Positions 9,199 to 16,776 of a stretch of DNA of 64,000 bases are shown here, in pieces (position 1 is the stretch's first letter; every line of letters starts with the position of its first letter). Location of the stretch: assembly GCF_038443705.2 (NCBI RefSeq), contig NZ_CP151764.2, positions 62,001 through 126,000 of the forward strand. Direction: 5' to 3'. This stretch comes from Yoonia sp. SS1-5 (lineage in GTDB: Bacteria; Pseudomonadota; Alphaproteobacteria; Rhodobacterales; Rhodobacteraceae). Below the pieces are notes generated by a model. The model saw nothing but the letters and a program-made list of their open reading frames with translations. It was not told the DNA's origin and did not search any database. Position numbers and translations under genes: made by a program.

Positions 9199-10378
9199 TG
9201 TAAAACTTCAGACTTGATCTGACGGACATCTCAGCTTGCGACGCTGAGAACGGGTTGCGCACTGTCCGATTGGTCGTGCGTTTTGATCGTCTTCTCGACA
9301 GCGATGTGTAGCGTTTCGCGGAAGGTCTGCATAGGTGTTTTGCCATAGCAGTGACGTCCCGAATGTGGCCGCTGTTCGTTGTACTTTGCCAGCCACGCAT
9401 CCAGATCGGCCTGCAACTCTTCGACTGACCGATACAGTTTCTTGCGGAATGCGATGTCGTAGAACTCATCCTTGATGGTGCGATGGAACCGCTCGCAGAT
9501 GCCGTTTGTTTGCGGAGAATTGGCCTTGGTTCGGGTGTGGTCCACGTCCTCGACGGCCAGATAAAGCTGGTAGGCGTGGTTCTCGACCTTGCCACAGTAT
9601 TCCGTGCCCCGGTCTGTCAGGACGCGCAGCAGGCTGATCTCATGCTCTGCAAAGAACGGGATCACGCGGTCGTTCAGCAAGTCGGCCGCGGTGATTGCCG
9701 TCTTTTCAGTGTAGAGCTTGCAGATCGCCACGCGGGCATAGGTATCGACAAAGGTCTGTTGATAAATGCGTCCGACGCCCTTCATTGTGCCCACATAATA
9801 GGTGTCCTGGCTGCCCAGATAGCCAGGGTGGTGGCTCTCGATCTCGCCATGGGCTTCTTTCTTGGCCTTGGCTTTTTCCAGCGCGGCCAACTGATCCTCG
9901 GTGAGCAAGATACCCTCTTGGGCGGCACGGGCCTCCAGGGCCTTGAGGCGCTTTTTCATGGTTTCCAGATCATTACGCAGCCAGATCGACCGGACGCCCG
10001 ACGATGACACCATGATGCCTTTCTGCTGCAGCTCCCACGACGCCCGTTTCTGACCCAGAGCCGGGTTGTCGATGGCCAGTTCGATGACCGCCTTCTCGAC
10101 ATGTTCTGGCACGCGGTTTTTCATCACCGGCTTGCGGCGGCTGAGATCCATCAGGGCTTCTTCGCCACCCTGATCGTAAAGTTCTCTGAACCGGTAAAAG
10201 CTGTCCCGCGAATAACCCATCACTTTGCAGGCCTGCGACACGCTTCCGAGCTGTTTGGCCAGTTCCAACAGCCCCAGCTTCGGCTTGATGATCTTCTCTT
10301 GAATACTTGTCATTGATCGACACTCCTTGATTGCGCTCCAGAAGAGCAGAAATGTCAGATCAAGTCGTGTGTTTTACA
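9199..10378 (-). mobile_element. IS481-family insertion sequence, complete
   Basis: 1,180 bp bounded by imperfect inverted repeats starting TGTAAAAC at both ends, with ACTTGATCTGAC shared a few bases further in (9199-~9224 and ~10353-10378). It is flanked by identical 7-bp direct repeats GATAAAG (9192-9198 and 10379-10385). It contains one transposase gene on the minus strand. Termini beginning TGT and this transposase type fit IS481. It interrupts the nucleotidyltransferase gene. Confidence 0.9.
9231..10313 (-). CDS. IS481-family transposase (rve/DDE integrase fold)
   Basis: 360 residues. An N-terminal helix-turn-helix (LAKQLGSVSQACKVMGYSRD) and a second HTH-like region around residue 75-110 precede an rve integrase core with FVDTYARVAI, LTDRGTEYCG and a final ERFHRTIKDEFYDIAF supplying the catalytic acidic residues. 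The C-terminus has the usual NEQRPHSG motif. It fills the IS and appears intact, so the element may still move. Confidence 0.9.
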   Translation of the reverse strand: MTSIQEKIIKPKLGLLELAKQLGSVSQACKVMGYSRDSFYRFRELYDQGGEEALMDLSRRKPVMKNRVPEHVEKAVIELAIDNPALGQKRASWELQQKGIMVSSSGVRSIWLRNDLETMKKRLKALEARAAQEGILLTEDQLAALEKAKAKKEAHGEIESHHPGYLGSQDTYYVGTMKGVGRIYQQTFVDTYARVAICKLYTEKTAITAADLLNDRVIPFFAEHEISLLRVLTDRGTEYCGKVENHAYQLYLAVEDVDHTRTKANSPQTNGICERFHRTIKDEFYDIAFRKKLYRSVEELQADLDAWLAKYNEQRPHSGRHCYGKTPMQTFRETLHIAVEKTIKTHDQSDSAQPVLSVAS

Positions 10379-10659
10379 GATAAAGGGTAGTGATATCGCG
10401 AAGCATCGCCGTGATGTCTTTCGACTGCTACAGCTTCTCAATCGCGAGGAAACGGTTGTCGTCAACGAAGCCTTGAAAGATGATCTGCGCGCTTATCGTG
10501 ACATCTTGATGGATGATGAGACCTTTCATCCGCCGGATTTCGGTGTCGCAATTGAGCGCAGTGAAGGCTTTGAGCTTCTGTCTGCACTTTACGTCTTGTG
10601 AGGGAGACCCGTTTTCCTGGCGAGAATTGGTTCAAACTCGGGATCGCAACCTACCATCT

Positions 10660-11241
10660 TCATTGGCTGACAAAATCGTTCGCCGTGCCTTGGACACCGC
10701 GAATGCGCTCATTACGATCAACTTCTGCCGGGCTGATGGGATCAGTTCCATCCCACTCGTCCAGCAACGTGCGCAGTTCGTCGGGAAATTCAAGATCATA
10801 GGTTTCACCCATGTAGAAGTAAACGCGCGCAATATCGCCTCGAACGTCCTCCCGTGGTTCGGTGATGCGAAGATCGCTGTCGGTTTCGAAGTCACACGAT
10901 CCAAAGAGGCGCTCCTCTCCAGGTACAATCGCATATGTCAGATTGCTCCGGACATTGTTGAGTTCTCCAATGGCAGGCGTAAGATTCACAAGGTCGTTGT
11001 GTGCGCGCTTGAAACGGTCGTCGTTTTTGAGACAGCATTCTCGCGCACTTCCACACGCCTCGTCCTTTTCCCAGCATGAGGGCCCCGGATGGAAATGGGC
11101 GATCCAGAATGCTGGCAGAATGTGCTCCGCTTCGGTGCGTTTCGCACGATCATTGTCGTTGACAGGAACATAGTCACACGCCGCCCGGTCAAAGGTCCGT
11201 TGTTCGAGATCAACCGGGCAGCCGCAATAGAAGGTCTCTGT
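10660..11241 (-). pseudogene. Endonuclease I (EndA/NucM) gene, 5' end lost to transposon
   Basis: The remaining ~194 codons match endonuclease I: TFYCGC at the present N-terminus, AEHILPAFW with the His metal ligand, HNDLVNLTPAIGELNNVRSN with the His/Asn active-site region, then RGDIARVYFYM and a final RNERIRGVQG. In the family a signal peptide and about 30-45 residues precede TFYCGC; here that part is replaced exactly at the inverted repeat of the Tni transposon (11242). A GTG inside the transposon end (11247) could in principle start translation, but no signal peptide would be made, so the product would not be exported. The ends are convergent with the nucleotidyltransferase gene. Confidence 0.8.
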
Positions 11242-11298
11242 TGTCACTGTACCCTAATTAATCAGAATCTGCAGATTGGACGCATTTTCGACGGTTTC

Positions 11299-11313
11299 TG
11301 TACCCCTAATTAC
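11299..11313 (+). repeat. Internal transposase-binding-like repeat, tniQ end
   Basis: The sequence CTGTACCCCTAATTA is a near copy of the terminal CTGTACCCTAATTA, lying about 50 bp inside the left end. Repeats of this sort are binding sites for the TnsB/TniA transposase in related elements; the function here is inferred. Confidence 0.6.
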
Positions 11314-11335
11314 AATATATCCACAGGGCTCTGCG

Positions 11336-12322
11336 TCAGTGGCTGACACAGCTTTGGCTTTTCCAGATTGTATCGGCTCGTACCAGAAGCGCCTGACGAT
11401 CTGCATCGGGCCCAAGCTCAGAGATCGCCTGTCGAGCAGCCTGCAAGGCACCTTCGGACGCAACTGGTCGGTACGCTGCTTTCGTTTCTTTCTTTGGCGC
11501 AGGCTCTGCTTTCTGTAGGCGTGGAAGACGCCTCTCGATATCCTCTGAAAGCGTGAGCACCCGCGCGATCACCCGTCTGTGCAAAGGAAAGGCACGGCGT
11601 AGTTCCCAGAATGCCTTGTCGTTTCCGCAAAGTAGGATTGCCGCGCCCAACAACGGACGGGTTGTACACACATCGATTGCTGCGAGTGCCTCTGATCTTT
11701 GCAACTGACACCGAGACGCGAACGAGGCGGGATATTCCAAACCTAGTATCTTCAGAACAGCCAACGTGCGGCTGATCCGGCGCATGCGCTTGAGATCGTT
11801 GGCATCGACCGCGGTCTTCAGCACTGCCGCGCCACGAGCAGCGCGGAGGCGCAGCCTGTCTGATAGGCCATCTGACGGATGCCTCGCCACAAGTGGTCGA
11901 CCACAGTTTTCGCAAGTCAACGACCAGGCAAAGCGCCAGTGCCGTAAGATCACTCCCGGCGTCTGATCTCTGCAGCTTTCGCAAATCTGGAAGTCGTCAG
12001 ACGATACGCATTGAATGGGTAAATGCGTCGTGTCCGGAAGAGTCATTGCCTCAATCTCATCCCGGGTCTGTTGAACTGCTGAGCAAAAGCGAGCCCAGTT
12101 CACCTGTCTGAGATCTTTCATACGCTCCGGCACCCTACTCTGCCCCAATCCGAGATAGCCGCAGAAGTCCTCGACAGAACAATGATTGGCTTGGGCCAAT
12201 CGTCTGATCCAGCTCGGGAGCAGTTCGTCGCGCACCTGCACCGGACGACGCGGCAAAGGTTTGAGGATCACCCGAACTCCGCCATGGGCTGACGCGGAAT
12301 GCTCCAGGCGTGCTTTGCCCAT
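11336..12322 (-). CDS. tniQ: TniQ/TnsD-like transposition targeting protein
   Basis: 328 residues. The N-terminal TniQ domain shows DELLPSWIRRLA (~32-43); a zinc-binding region follows with CESCRD (~114) and, after the typical W..W spacing, CENCGRP (~137). The C-terminal half is helical with no clear motif. In Tn7-like and Tn402-like elements TniQ helps choose the target and bridges to the AAA regulator TniB. It overlaps tniB by 55 bp in a different frame, so the operon order is tniA-tniB-tniQ. Confidence 0.85.
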   Translation of the reverse strand: MGKARLEHSASAHGGVRVILKPLPRRPVQVRDELLPSWIRRLAQANHCSVEDFCGYLGLGQSRVPERMKDLRQVNWARFCSAVQQTRDEIEAMTLPDTTHLPIQCVSSDDFQICESCRDQTPGVILRHWRFAWSLTCENCGRPLVARHPSDGLSDRLRLRAARGAAVLKTAVDANDLKRMRRISRTLAVLKILGLEYPASFASRCQLQRSEALAAIDVCTTRPLLGAAILLCGNDKAFWELRRAFPLHRRVIARVLTLSEDIERRLPRLQKAEPAPKKETKAAYRPVASEGALQAARQAISELGPDADRQALLVRADTIWKSQSCVSH

Positions 12323-13137
12323 ATTGGCTGCCAGGACTGAACCGCCTCGTCAGTGATCCGTTCGTCACCCTTCTCGATTGCTTCAATGGCCAAAGACTTG
12401 ACCATGATAAACACGCGCGAGGTGACACCCCCGGTCACTTTCAGGATTGTCCGAAGTGAAGCGACCGTCAGACCCGACCTTTGCTCGAGCGCCATCGCCG
12501 CAATCAGCGTCTGGATCAGCCGAGAGAACTCCACGTCATCCTCCCACAGCGGTAAGTAGTGCTCGTCCAACCGACGGGCCAGTTGGTCGTCTCCTCGAAC
12601 TGCCTCCAGGGCTTCGTTGACACCGAAGACGACAAGCGAGGCACAGAGATCGTTGGTCAAAAAGCGCAGCATGTTCAGGAACCGGCGTTGCTCCCGGTAG
12701 CTCCCGGCAAGCAGGTTGTGCACTTCGTCGATCATCAGCATCTTCAGGTCCATGTCGCGAAGATGACTGAGCGCACGAACTTCGAGCTCGGAGACGGTGT
12801 GACGCCCCCACATCGGCGCTCCGATCGTCGATAGGATATGCTGATAGAACCGGCGCTCGTCCGGGGCTGGTGGCGCCTGAACCAGCAGGATGGGGGTCTT
12901 CGTGATGCCCAGATCTGCGTTGTACTGCGTCGGATACTTGCTGGCCATGCGCTTGGCGATCATGGTCTTACCGATACCGGAGCTTCCATAGACCATAAGG
13001 CCGGGCATCCGGCTCTGCTGAGGCATTTCCATCAGGGACGCCAATCGGTTGAGGACAATCGTGGCACGGTCGAATGCGATCCAGTGATCGCTGCGGATGC
13101 GGTCAACTCTTTCTTCTGGGGTCATCAAACTCTTCAA
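12268..13137 (-). CDS. tniB: TniB AAA+ transposition regulator
   Basis: 289 residues. An AAA+ ATPase: Walker A GSSGIGKT (~52-59), Walker B LKMLMIDEVHN (~128-138), and an arginine-rich sensor region LARRLDEHYLPLW further on. In the family it forms ATP-dependent filaments that carry target-site choice from TniQ to the TniA transposase. The start at 13137 overlaps the tniA stop by ~35 bp; an internal ATG at 13125 (MTPEERVD) is an equally good start. Confidence 0.88.
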   Translation of the reverse strand: MKSLMTPEERVDRIRSDHWIAFDRATIVLNRLASLMEMPQQSRMPGLMVYGSSGIGKTMIAKRMASKYPTQYNADLGITKTPILLVQAPPAPDERRFYQHILSTIGAPMWGRHTVSELEVRALSHLRDMDLKMLMIDEVHNLLAGSYREQRRFLNMLRFLTNDLCASLVVFGVNEALEAVRGDDQLARRLDEHYLPLWEDDVEFSRLIQTLIAAMALEQRSGLTVASLRTILKVTGGVTSRVFIMVKSLAIEAIEKGDERITDEAVQSWQPIWAKHAWSIPRQPMAEFG

Positions 13138-14731
13138 TCGGATAAGTGGGGAGATCTGGGTTGCCAGTGTCGATGGCGAACATTTCTCGGGACGGATCGC
13201 GGCGCGGCTGGTGCTTGGGAAGCCGCGTTTCGCGTTCGCTCTCGAGACGGGCGGTCCTCGTCTTCTGCCGTGCCGCCTCGGCCAGACGTCTTTGCGCGTC
13301 GATCACCTGGAATAAGGCTTTCTCATTGATCCGACCGCCATGCTTTTCCTGCCATTCTTTCCGCGCCCGCCGACTTTCCCAAAGCGATATCCGTGGGTGG
13401 CTCAGATCCCGATACCGCGCCGGGATCATGCGGCCATCATCGACTAGGACCCAGACCTGCGACAGGTCCCTCGGGTCATACTTGACATGTACCTTGCCGC
13501 TGGCCCGTCCGACCAACGACGCAAAGGTATCACTCCAATAGTGCACACCAAAGAGCGTGATGCCTGTGCGCCCGAGTTGGCGCTGCTCGGAGGGCAAGAA
13601 GCTTGTCCGGAAGGCTTCGGCGTCGACGACCTGCCGTCCCGCGGTGTCTCCACCCAAGTCAGCCCAGGCAGCAAGCGGGGTCCGCCCGAGTGCCTCGTGA
13701 CGCGTATTGTGATAGCGGCAAATTTCCAGATGAAGCCAGTCTTGGAACTCGGCCAGGGTCAGCGCGGCATGTTTCTCGCTGTCGTAATCGCCCTTCTCGG
13801 CCGCCGAAGATTGTGTGGTTCCGGGCAGCACATGAACAGCCCCCATGGCCGTTCCGATCAAACGTTCAATGTGACCACCGAAGTGTGTTGCGCCAGGCGG
13901 GCGGTATTCGACGGCGATGCCCCAATCTTCGCAGGCTGAGGAGAAAGCCTCGCTATGGAACTCCTGGGCGTTGTCGACATGGATCGCCTTCGGGATACCG
14001 GACGTCGGCCAAGTCAGCTCTTCCAGCGTCCCGGGAACGTGGATTGATTTCTGACGCACGCAGTGATCGAGGCACAAGGCGATCGACAAGACAGATGGTG
14101 CATCGTAGCTGACAAAGACCCCAAGAACGATCCGGGTCGCGACATCGATCGCCACCGTCAGATAGGGACGCGCAAGTGGCCGCCGATCCATGTGATCGAC
14201 CAAAATGATGTCGGCCAAGGTGTGATCGATCTGAACGACATCCAGCGGCGTTCCGACCGCAAGTCGGCCCGGACGTGCCGCAAAGGTCTTGTTCGCCTCC
14301 TTTGTGCCACGGCGCTTGCGCGTAACCTCTTTCTCATCCATGGCATCAAGCCGGGCCTTTACCGTTTTACGTGTTGGGGGCCGAAAACCTTTAGCCTCGC
14401 ACTCTGATCGGATCTCTCGCCAAATGCGCAGAAAGCTGGAGCGCTCGCGCACTAGATAGTAACGCCGCAGGCGCTCATCGATGAGCTCTTCAACTTCTTG
14501 CGCGATCCGTCTTGATCCCGGCTTCGGCCCGCGACTACCAAGCTCCAATGCCGCGGCCCGCCCATCGTTCTCGCGCAAACGGCGGTAAAGCGACCAGGTG
14601 TGACTTTTCGCCAAACCCAGTTCCCACGCAGCATCTCCGATTGCGGCGCTGATCGGCTCACCCCTCTTTTCGAACTCCAGGATCGGACGGAGGACCGAAG
14701 CTCGATGTTTTGCAAGACGCTCACTGACCAC
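13103..14731 (-). CDS. tniA: TniA DDE transposase (Mu/TnsB-like)
   Basis: An rve-type transposase of about 542 residues from GTG at 14731, which has an AGGGGA site in front. The frame is open up to 14869, but that stretch is made of the 20-bp end repeats and is unlikely to be coding. The catalytic core shows VQIDHTLADI (first Asp), AIHVDNAQEFHS (second Asp) and GGHIERLIGTAM (Glu). A C-terminal Mu-type beta-barrel region with HYWSD and KYDPRDLSQV follows. It cuts and joins the transposon ends, guided by TniB and TniQ. Confidence 0.85.
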   Translation of the reverse strand: MVSERLAKHRASVLRPILEFEKRGEPISAAIGDAAWELGLAKSHTWSLYRRLRENDGRAAALELGSRGPKPGSRRIAQEVEELIDERLRRYYLVRERSSFLRIWREIRSECEAKGFRPPTRKTVKARLDAMDEKEVTRKRRGTKEANKTFAARPGRLAVGTPLDVVQIDHTLADIILVDHMDRRPLARPYLTVAIDVATRIVLGVFVSYDAPSVLSIALCLDHCVRQKSIHVPGTLEELTWPTSGIPKAIHVDNAQEFHSEAFSSACEDWGIAVEYRPPGATHFGGHIERLIGTAMGAVHVLPGTTQSSAAEKGDYDSEKHAALTLAEFQDWLHLEICRYHNTRHEALGRTPLAAWADLGGDTAGRQVVDAEAFRTSFLPSEQRQLGRTGITLFGVHYWSDTFASLVGRASGKVHVKYDPRDLSQVWVLVDDGRMIPARYRDLSHPRISLWESRRARKEWQEKHGGRINEKALFQVIDAQRRLAEAARQKTRTARLESERETRLPKHQPRRDPSREMFAIDTGNPDLPTYPIEEFDDPRRKS

Positions 14732-14780
14732 GCCAATCCCCTGCCCCAACTGGTCAGCACTTATCCACAGAACTGACTGT

Positions 14781-14840
14781 ATGCTAATTAAGGGTGCAGT
14801 ATGGTAATTAAAGGTACAATATGAAAAATAAGGATACAAC
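14781..14840 (+). repeat. Three head-to-tail 20-bp repeats at the tniA end
   Basis: Three consecutive 20-bp units (14781-14800, 14801-14820, 14821-14840) each start ATG and share TAATTAA(A/G)GGTACA with a few changes. With the terminal copy at 14874-14901 they form an ordered array like the TnsB-binding sites of Tn7-like right ends. The tniA promoter and start must lie within or just downstream of this array, so transposase may repress itself. Confidence 0.7.
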
Positions 14841-14901
14841 GCGCCGCTGAAAACAAACGATAATTTCAAGCGTGATTCTGATTAATTAGGGTACAGTGAC
14901 A

Positions 14902-15407
14902 CCAGTGGTTCGCACCGAAATCCGCGGTGCCGTCACAAACAGCAAATGGCTGTGCTGCTAGAATCGTTTTTCTAAGTATCAGCATCGCATTGGGATTATT
15001 TGGCAAAACTCTTGATCAAACGCACGCCGACAATTCAGATATTGCCGCGATGCATCTGGCCAACAACATCACCCAACACCGAAACAAATAACAAAAATCA
15101 AACAACTCTATGCAGAATTGCAAACTGGCCCATAAAAGCGACGTTCAGCAAGTCTCTTCATCCAGCAGGGAAATCGTAGGATGAAGTTTTTGGGTGGCGC
15201 TTGGAGTGCAAGCGATGGCATAATCACTGATGAAAGTGTCACTGTCAGTGATGATCGTACAATAGGCCGCTTCTTCTTTTATTGGCTTGCTCGGGACTAC
15301 CCGATCGTGGTTTTGTCTGGGTTCAGTCGCATCAGCCTTGGAAAAGTTGCACAGGTTCGTGCACCCTTCCCAAGGCCGGCCTTTAGATATTTCAATCGAC
15401 TTGGGCT
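14902..15407. other. Spacer with no convincing gene
   Basis: Between the transposon end and the peroxiredoxin gene there is about 500 bp with only weak frames. A 76-codon forward frame at 15181-15411 lacks a good ribosome site and resembles nothing I know. A plus-strand frame ending with TAA near 15090 has the look of a gene's 3' remnant (hydrophobic stretch, then a polar tail) but is unidentified. A short minus-strand frame from ATG 14985 runs into the transposon and is in phase with the endonuclease I remnant on the far side. The base composition is AT-richer than in neighbouring genes. Confidence 0.4.
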
Positions 15408-15941
15408 CTAGACGCCAAAGCTCCCCGTAACAGGGAACGGCTCCGTCTGGCCCTTAACAAACTTCAAGCCCCGGACCAGCCATTCAACGCCTGGTCGCAG
15501 GAACGGCACATTTGCGATGTCGATCATTTTCACATGACCGGTTTCGTTCACAACAAACATACCCGGTTCCGCAAAAGGCCGCTCAACCGGCATCCGGTCA
15601 TTGGGTGGCGTTATATATAGCCCCAGCGCCTGCATATCTGGGATGCTCAGATCGTAGCCCACGTCGAAATCCGGGGCGACCTCACCTATTTGTTCCGCCG
15701 CCAGATCGTGCGCATCCGCAGACACAGCCACCAGATCAATCCCAATTTCATTCAGTTCAGGCAGGATAGCATTGAGGTCTTTCAGATAACCGGTACAAAC
15801 TGGGCAATGCTTGCCACGATACACAATAACCAATTGCCAATCATGACCGTTTCTTCCCTTGCCAAGCCTGAGCATACCACCCCCCAATTGGGGAACTTCA
15901 ACATCAGGGAACTTCGCCCCGGGGTGCATTTTTGGTGACAT
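15408..15941 (-). CDS. Peroxiredoxin-like (AhpC/TSA family) protein
   Basis: 177 residues from ATG at 15941 with AAGGAG upstream. A thioredoxin-fold redoxin domain: VIVYRGKHCPVCTGYL (~38-53) carries the peroxidatic-type CPVC, followed by LVAVSADA and an FVVNETGHVKMID strand. It likely reduces peroxides or thiol disulfides in the cytoplasm. It is divergent from a TetR gene across a 69-bp gap holding a perfect palindrome, so that regulator probably controls it. The CxxC arrangement is closer to thioredoxin-like peroxiredoxins than to classical 2-Cys AhpC. Confidence 0.8.
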   Translation of the reverse strand: MSPKMHPGAKFPDVEVPQLGGGMLRLGKGRNGHDWQLVIVYRGKHCPVCTGYLKDLNAILPELNEIGIDLVAVSADAHDLAAEQIGEVAPDFDVGYDLSIPDMQALGLYITPPNDRMPVERPFAEPGMFVVNETGHVKMIDIANVPFLRPGVEWLVRGLKFVKGQTEPFPVTGSFGV

Positions 15942-15958
15942 TCGTATTGCTCCTTGCT

Positions 15959-15982
15959 TTTTTATATCGAACGATATAAAAA
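15959..15982. promoter_or_regulatory. TetR operator between peroxiredoxin and tetR
   Basis: A perfect inverted repeat of 11-bp arms (TTTTTATATCG and its complement) around an AA centre lies between the two divergent starts. Size and position are typical for a TetR-family dimer site that would control both genes. Confidence 0.65.
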
Positions 15983-16010
15983 TATGAAGTGATCAGTCAA
16001 GAGGTATGGT

Positions 16011-16619
16011 ATGAGCGATACAAAAAGAATGGGTCGCCCCCGCAGTTTTGACACGGACGAAGCCTTGATGGCGGCGATGAATGTCTTTTGGACAAAGGGG
16101 TATGATGGTGCCTCGATGAAGGATCTGACGCGGGCCATGGGGATCAGCGGGCCAAGCCTGTATTCGGCCTTTGGCGACAAACGTGAATTATACCTCAAAA
16201 CCATAGATCGCTACGCTGATGTGGATGCCTGTGAGCCCATCGTCGCGTTTGAGACTGAGCCCGACATTACAAAGGCTGTGCGTGGTTTTCTGACCAGCGT
16301 GATCACTTATTCAACGGACACCGAACATGGCGCACGGGGGTGTTTTCTGGCATCAAGTGTATCCACCAGCGTCGGAGAAGTTGAAGGGGTCGCCGAACGG
16401 ATGGAGGATGCAATCAACGCAACGGATCTGCGCCTTGCATCCCGGTTTGACATAGAGAAAGAAAAAGGCGTCTTGCCGCACGAATTTCCATCAAAGATAC
16501 GCGGAAGGTTGATGTATGACATGCGACAGGGGTTTGTGTTTCGGGGTCGTGCTGGATGGTCCAGCGAGATCATGATGCAAGACGTCGAAGACCGCGTTCG
16601 ACTTATTCTGATGTTCTAA
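16011..16619 (+). CDS. TetR/AcrR-family transcriptional regulator
   Basis: 202 residues from ATG at 16011 with an AGAGG site. The N-terminal HTH runs from about residue 14 to 60 (TDEALMAAMNVFWTKGYDGAS, then LTRAMGISGPSLYSAFGDKREL). The C-terminal ligand domain is all-helical with a Cys at HGARGCFL. It is divergent from the peroxiredoxin gene; the palindrome between them is the likely operator. The inducer is unknown, though an oxidant or electrophile would suit the partner gene. Confidence 0.85.
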   Translation: MSDTKRMGRPRSFDTDEALMAAMNVFWTKGYDGASMKDLTRAMGISGPSLYSAFGDKRELYLKTIDRYADVDACEPIVAFETEPDITKAVRGFLTSVITYSTDTEHGARGCFLASSVSTSVGEVEGVAERMEDAINATDLRLASRFDIEKEKGVLPHEFPSKIRGRLMYDMRQGFVFRGRAGWSSEIMMQDVEDRVRLILMF

Positions 16620-16776
16620 AGTCAAGGTCTCAATCCCTTCCAAGTACCCACCGATATTCTCAGCTCTAAGCGCCGCTGGCACGAAACAGTTAGTAGTGCC
16701 TGACCAAGTGGTGTGTTATTCGCTAAGCTGGTATAAGAAATCCTAGTGGTCACAAGGTATTGGAGGGCTTTATGCC

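Larger units (their letters stand above)
8656..10601 (+). pseudogene. Nucleotidyltransferase (AbiEii-like) split by IS481 element
   Basis: The 5' part (8656-9198, TTG start overlapping the upstream gene) encodes 181 residues with a minimal nucleotidyltransferase signature: GGAACALIF near residue 23, then RATRDVDMVL with the Asp-x-Asp metal pair. An insertion sequence starts at 9199. The 3' part resumes after 10378; after removing one copy of the 7-bp duplication GATAAAG the frame continues without a break (KIK-GSDIAKHRRD...) to TGA at 10599-10601, restoring a 252-residue protein. The clean junction says the insertion is recent and the ancestral gene was intact. The truncated product now runs seven codons into the IS. 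Likely role: the toxin or effector partner of the upstream wHTH protein. Confidence 0.75.
11242..14901 (-). mobile_element. Minimal Tn5053/Tn402-like (Tni) transposon
   Basis: Perfect 28-bp terminal inverted repeats (11242-11269 and 14874-14901), both beginning TGTCACTGTACCC, enclose only tniA, tniB and tniQ, all on the minus strand, 3,660 bp in total. TGTCA termini and the ABQ gene set fit the Tn402/Tn5053 branch of Tn7-like elements. No resolvase and no cargo are present. Additional copies of the TAATTA/GGTACA end motif lie inside both ends. No 5-bp target duplication is seen: the bases just outside are TCTGT on the left and CCAGT on the right. Confidence 0.85.

Noticed and set aside
10513..11079. 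188-codon forward frame
   Set aside because: It is antisense to the endonuclease I remnant, whose conserved motifs are on the other strand, and its first part overlaps the 3' fragment of the nucleotidyltransferase in a different frame.
12838..13329. 163-codon forward frame across tniB and tniA
   Set aside because: It is antisense to the Walker A region of TniB and the C-terminus of TniA.
14781..14840. Possible CRISPR-like repeat array
   Set aside because: The three 20-bp units are head to tail without spacers and match the transposon's terminal repeat, so they are transposase-binding sites.
11242..14901. CRISPR-associated transposon
   Set aside because: TniA, TniB and TniQ are present, but there is no cas gene or repeat array inside the ends.
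15181..15411. 76-codon forward frame
   Set aside because: No good ribosome site and no similarity; it overlaps the peroxiredoxin stop.
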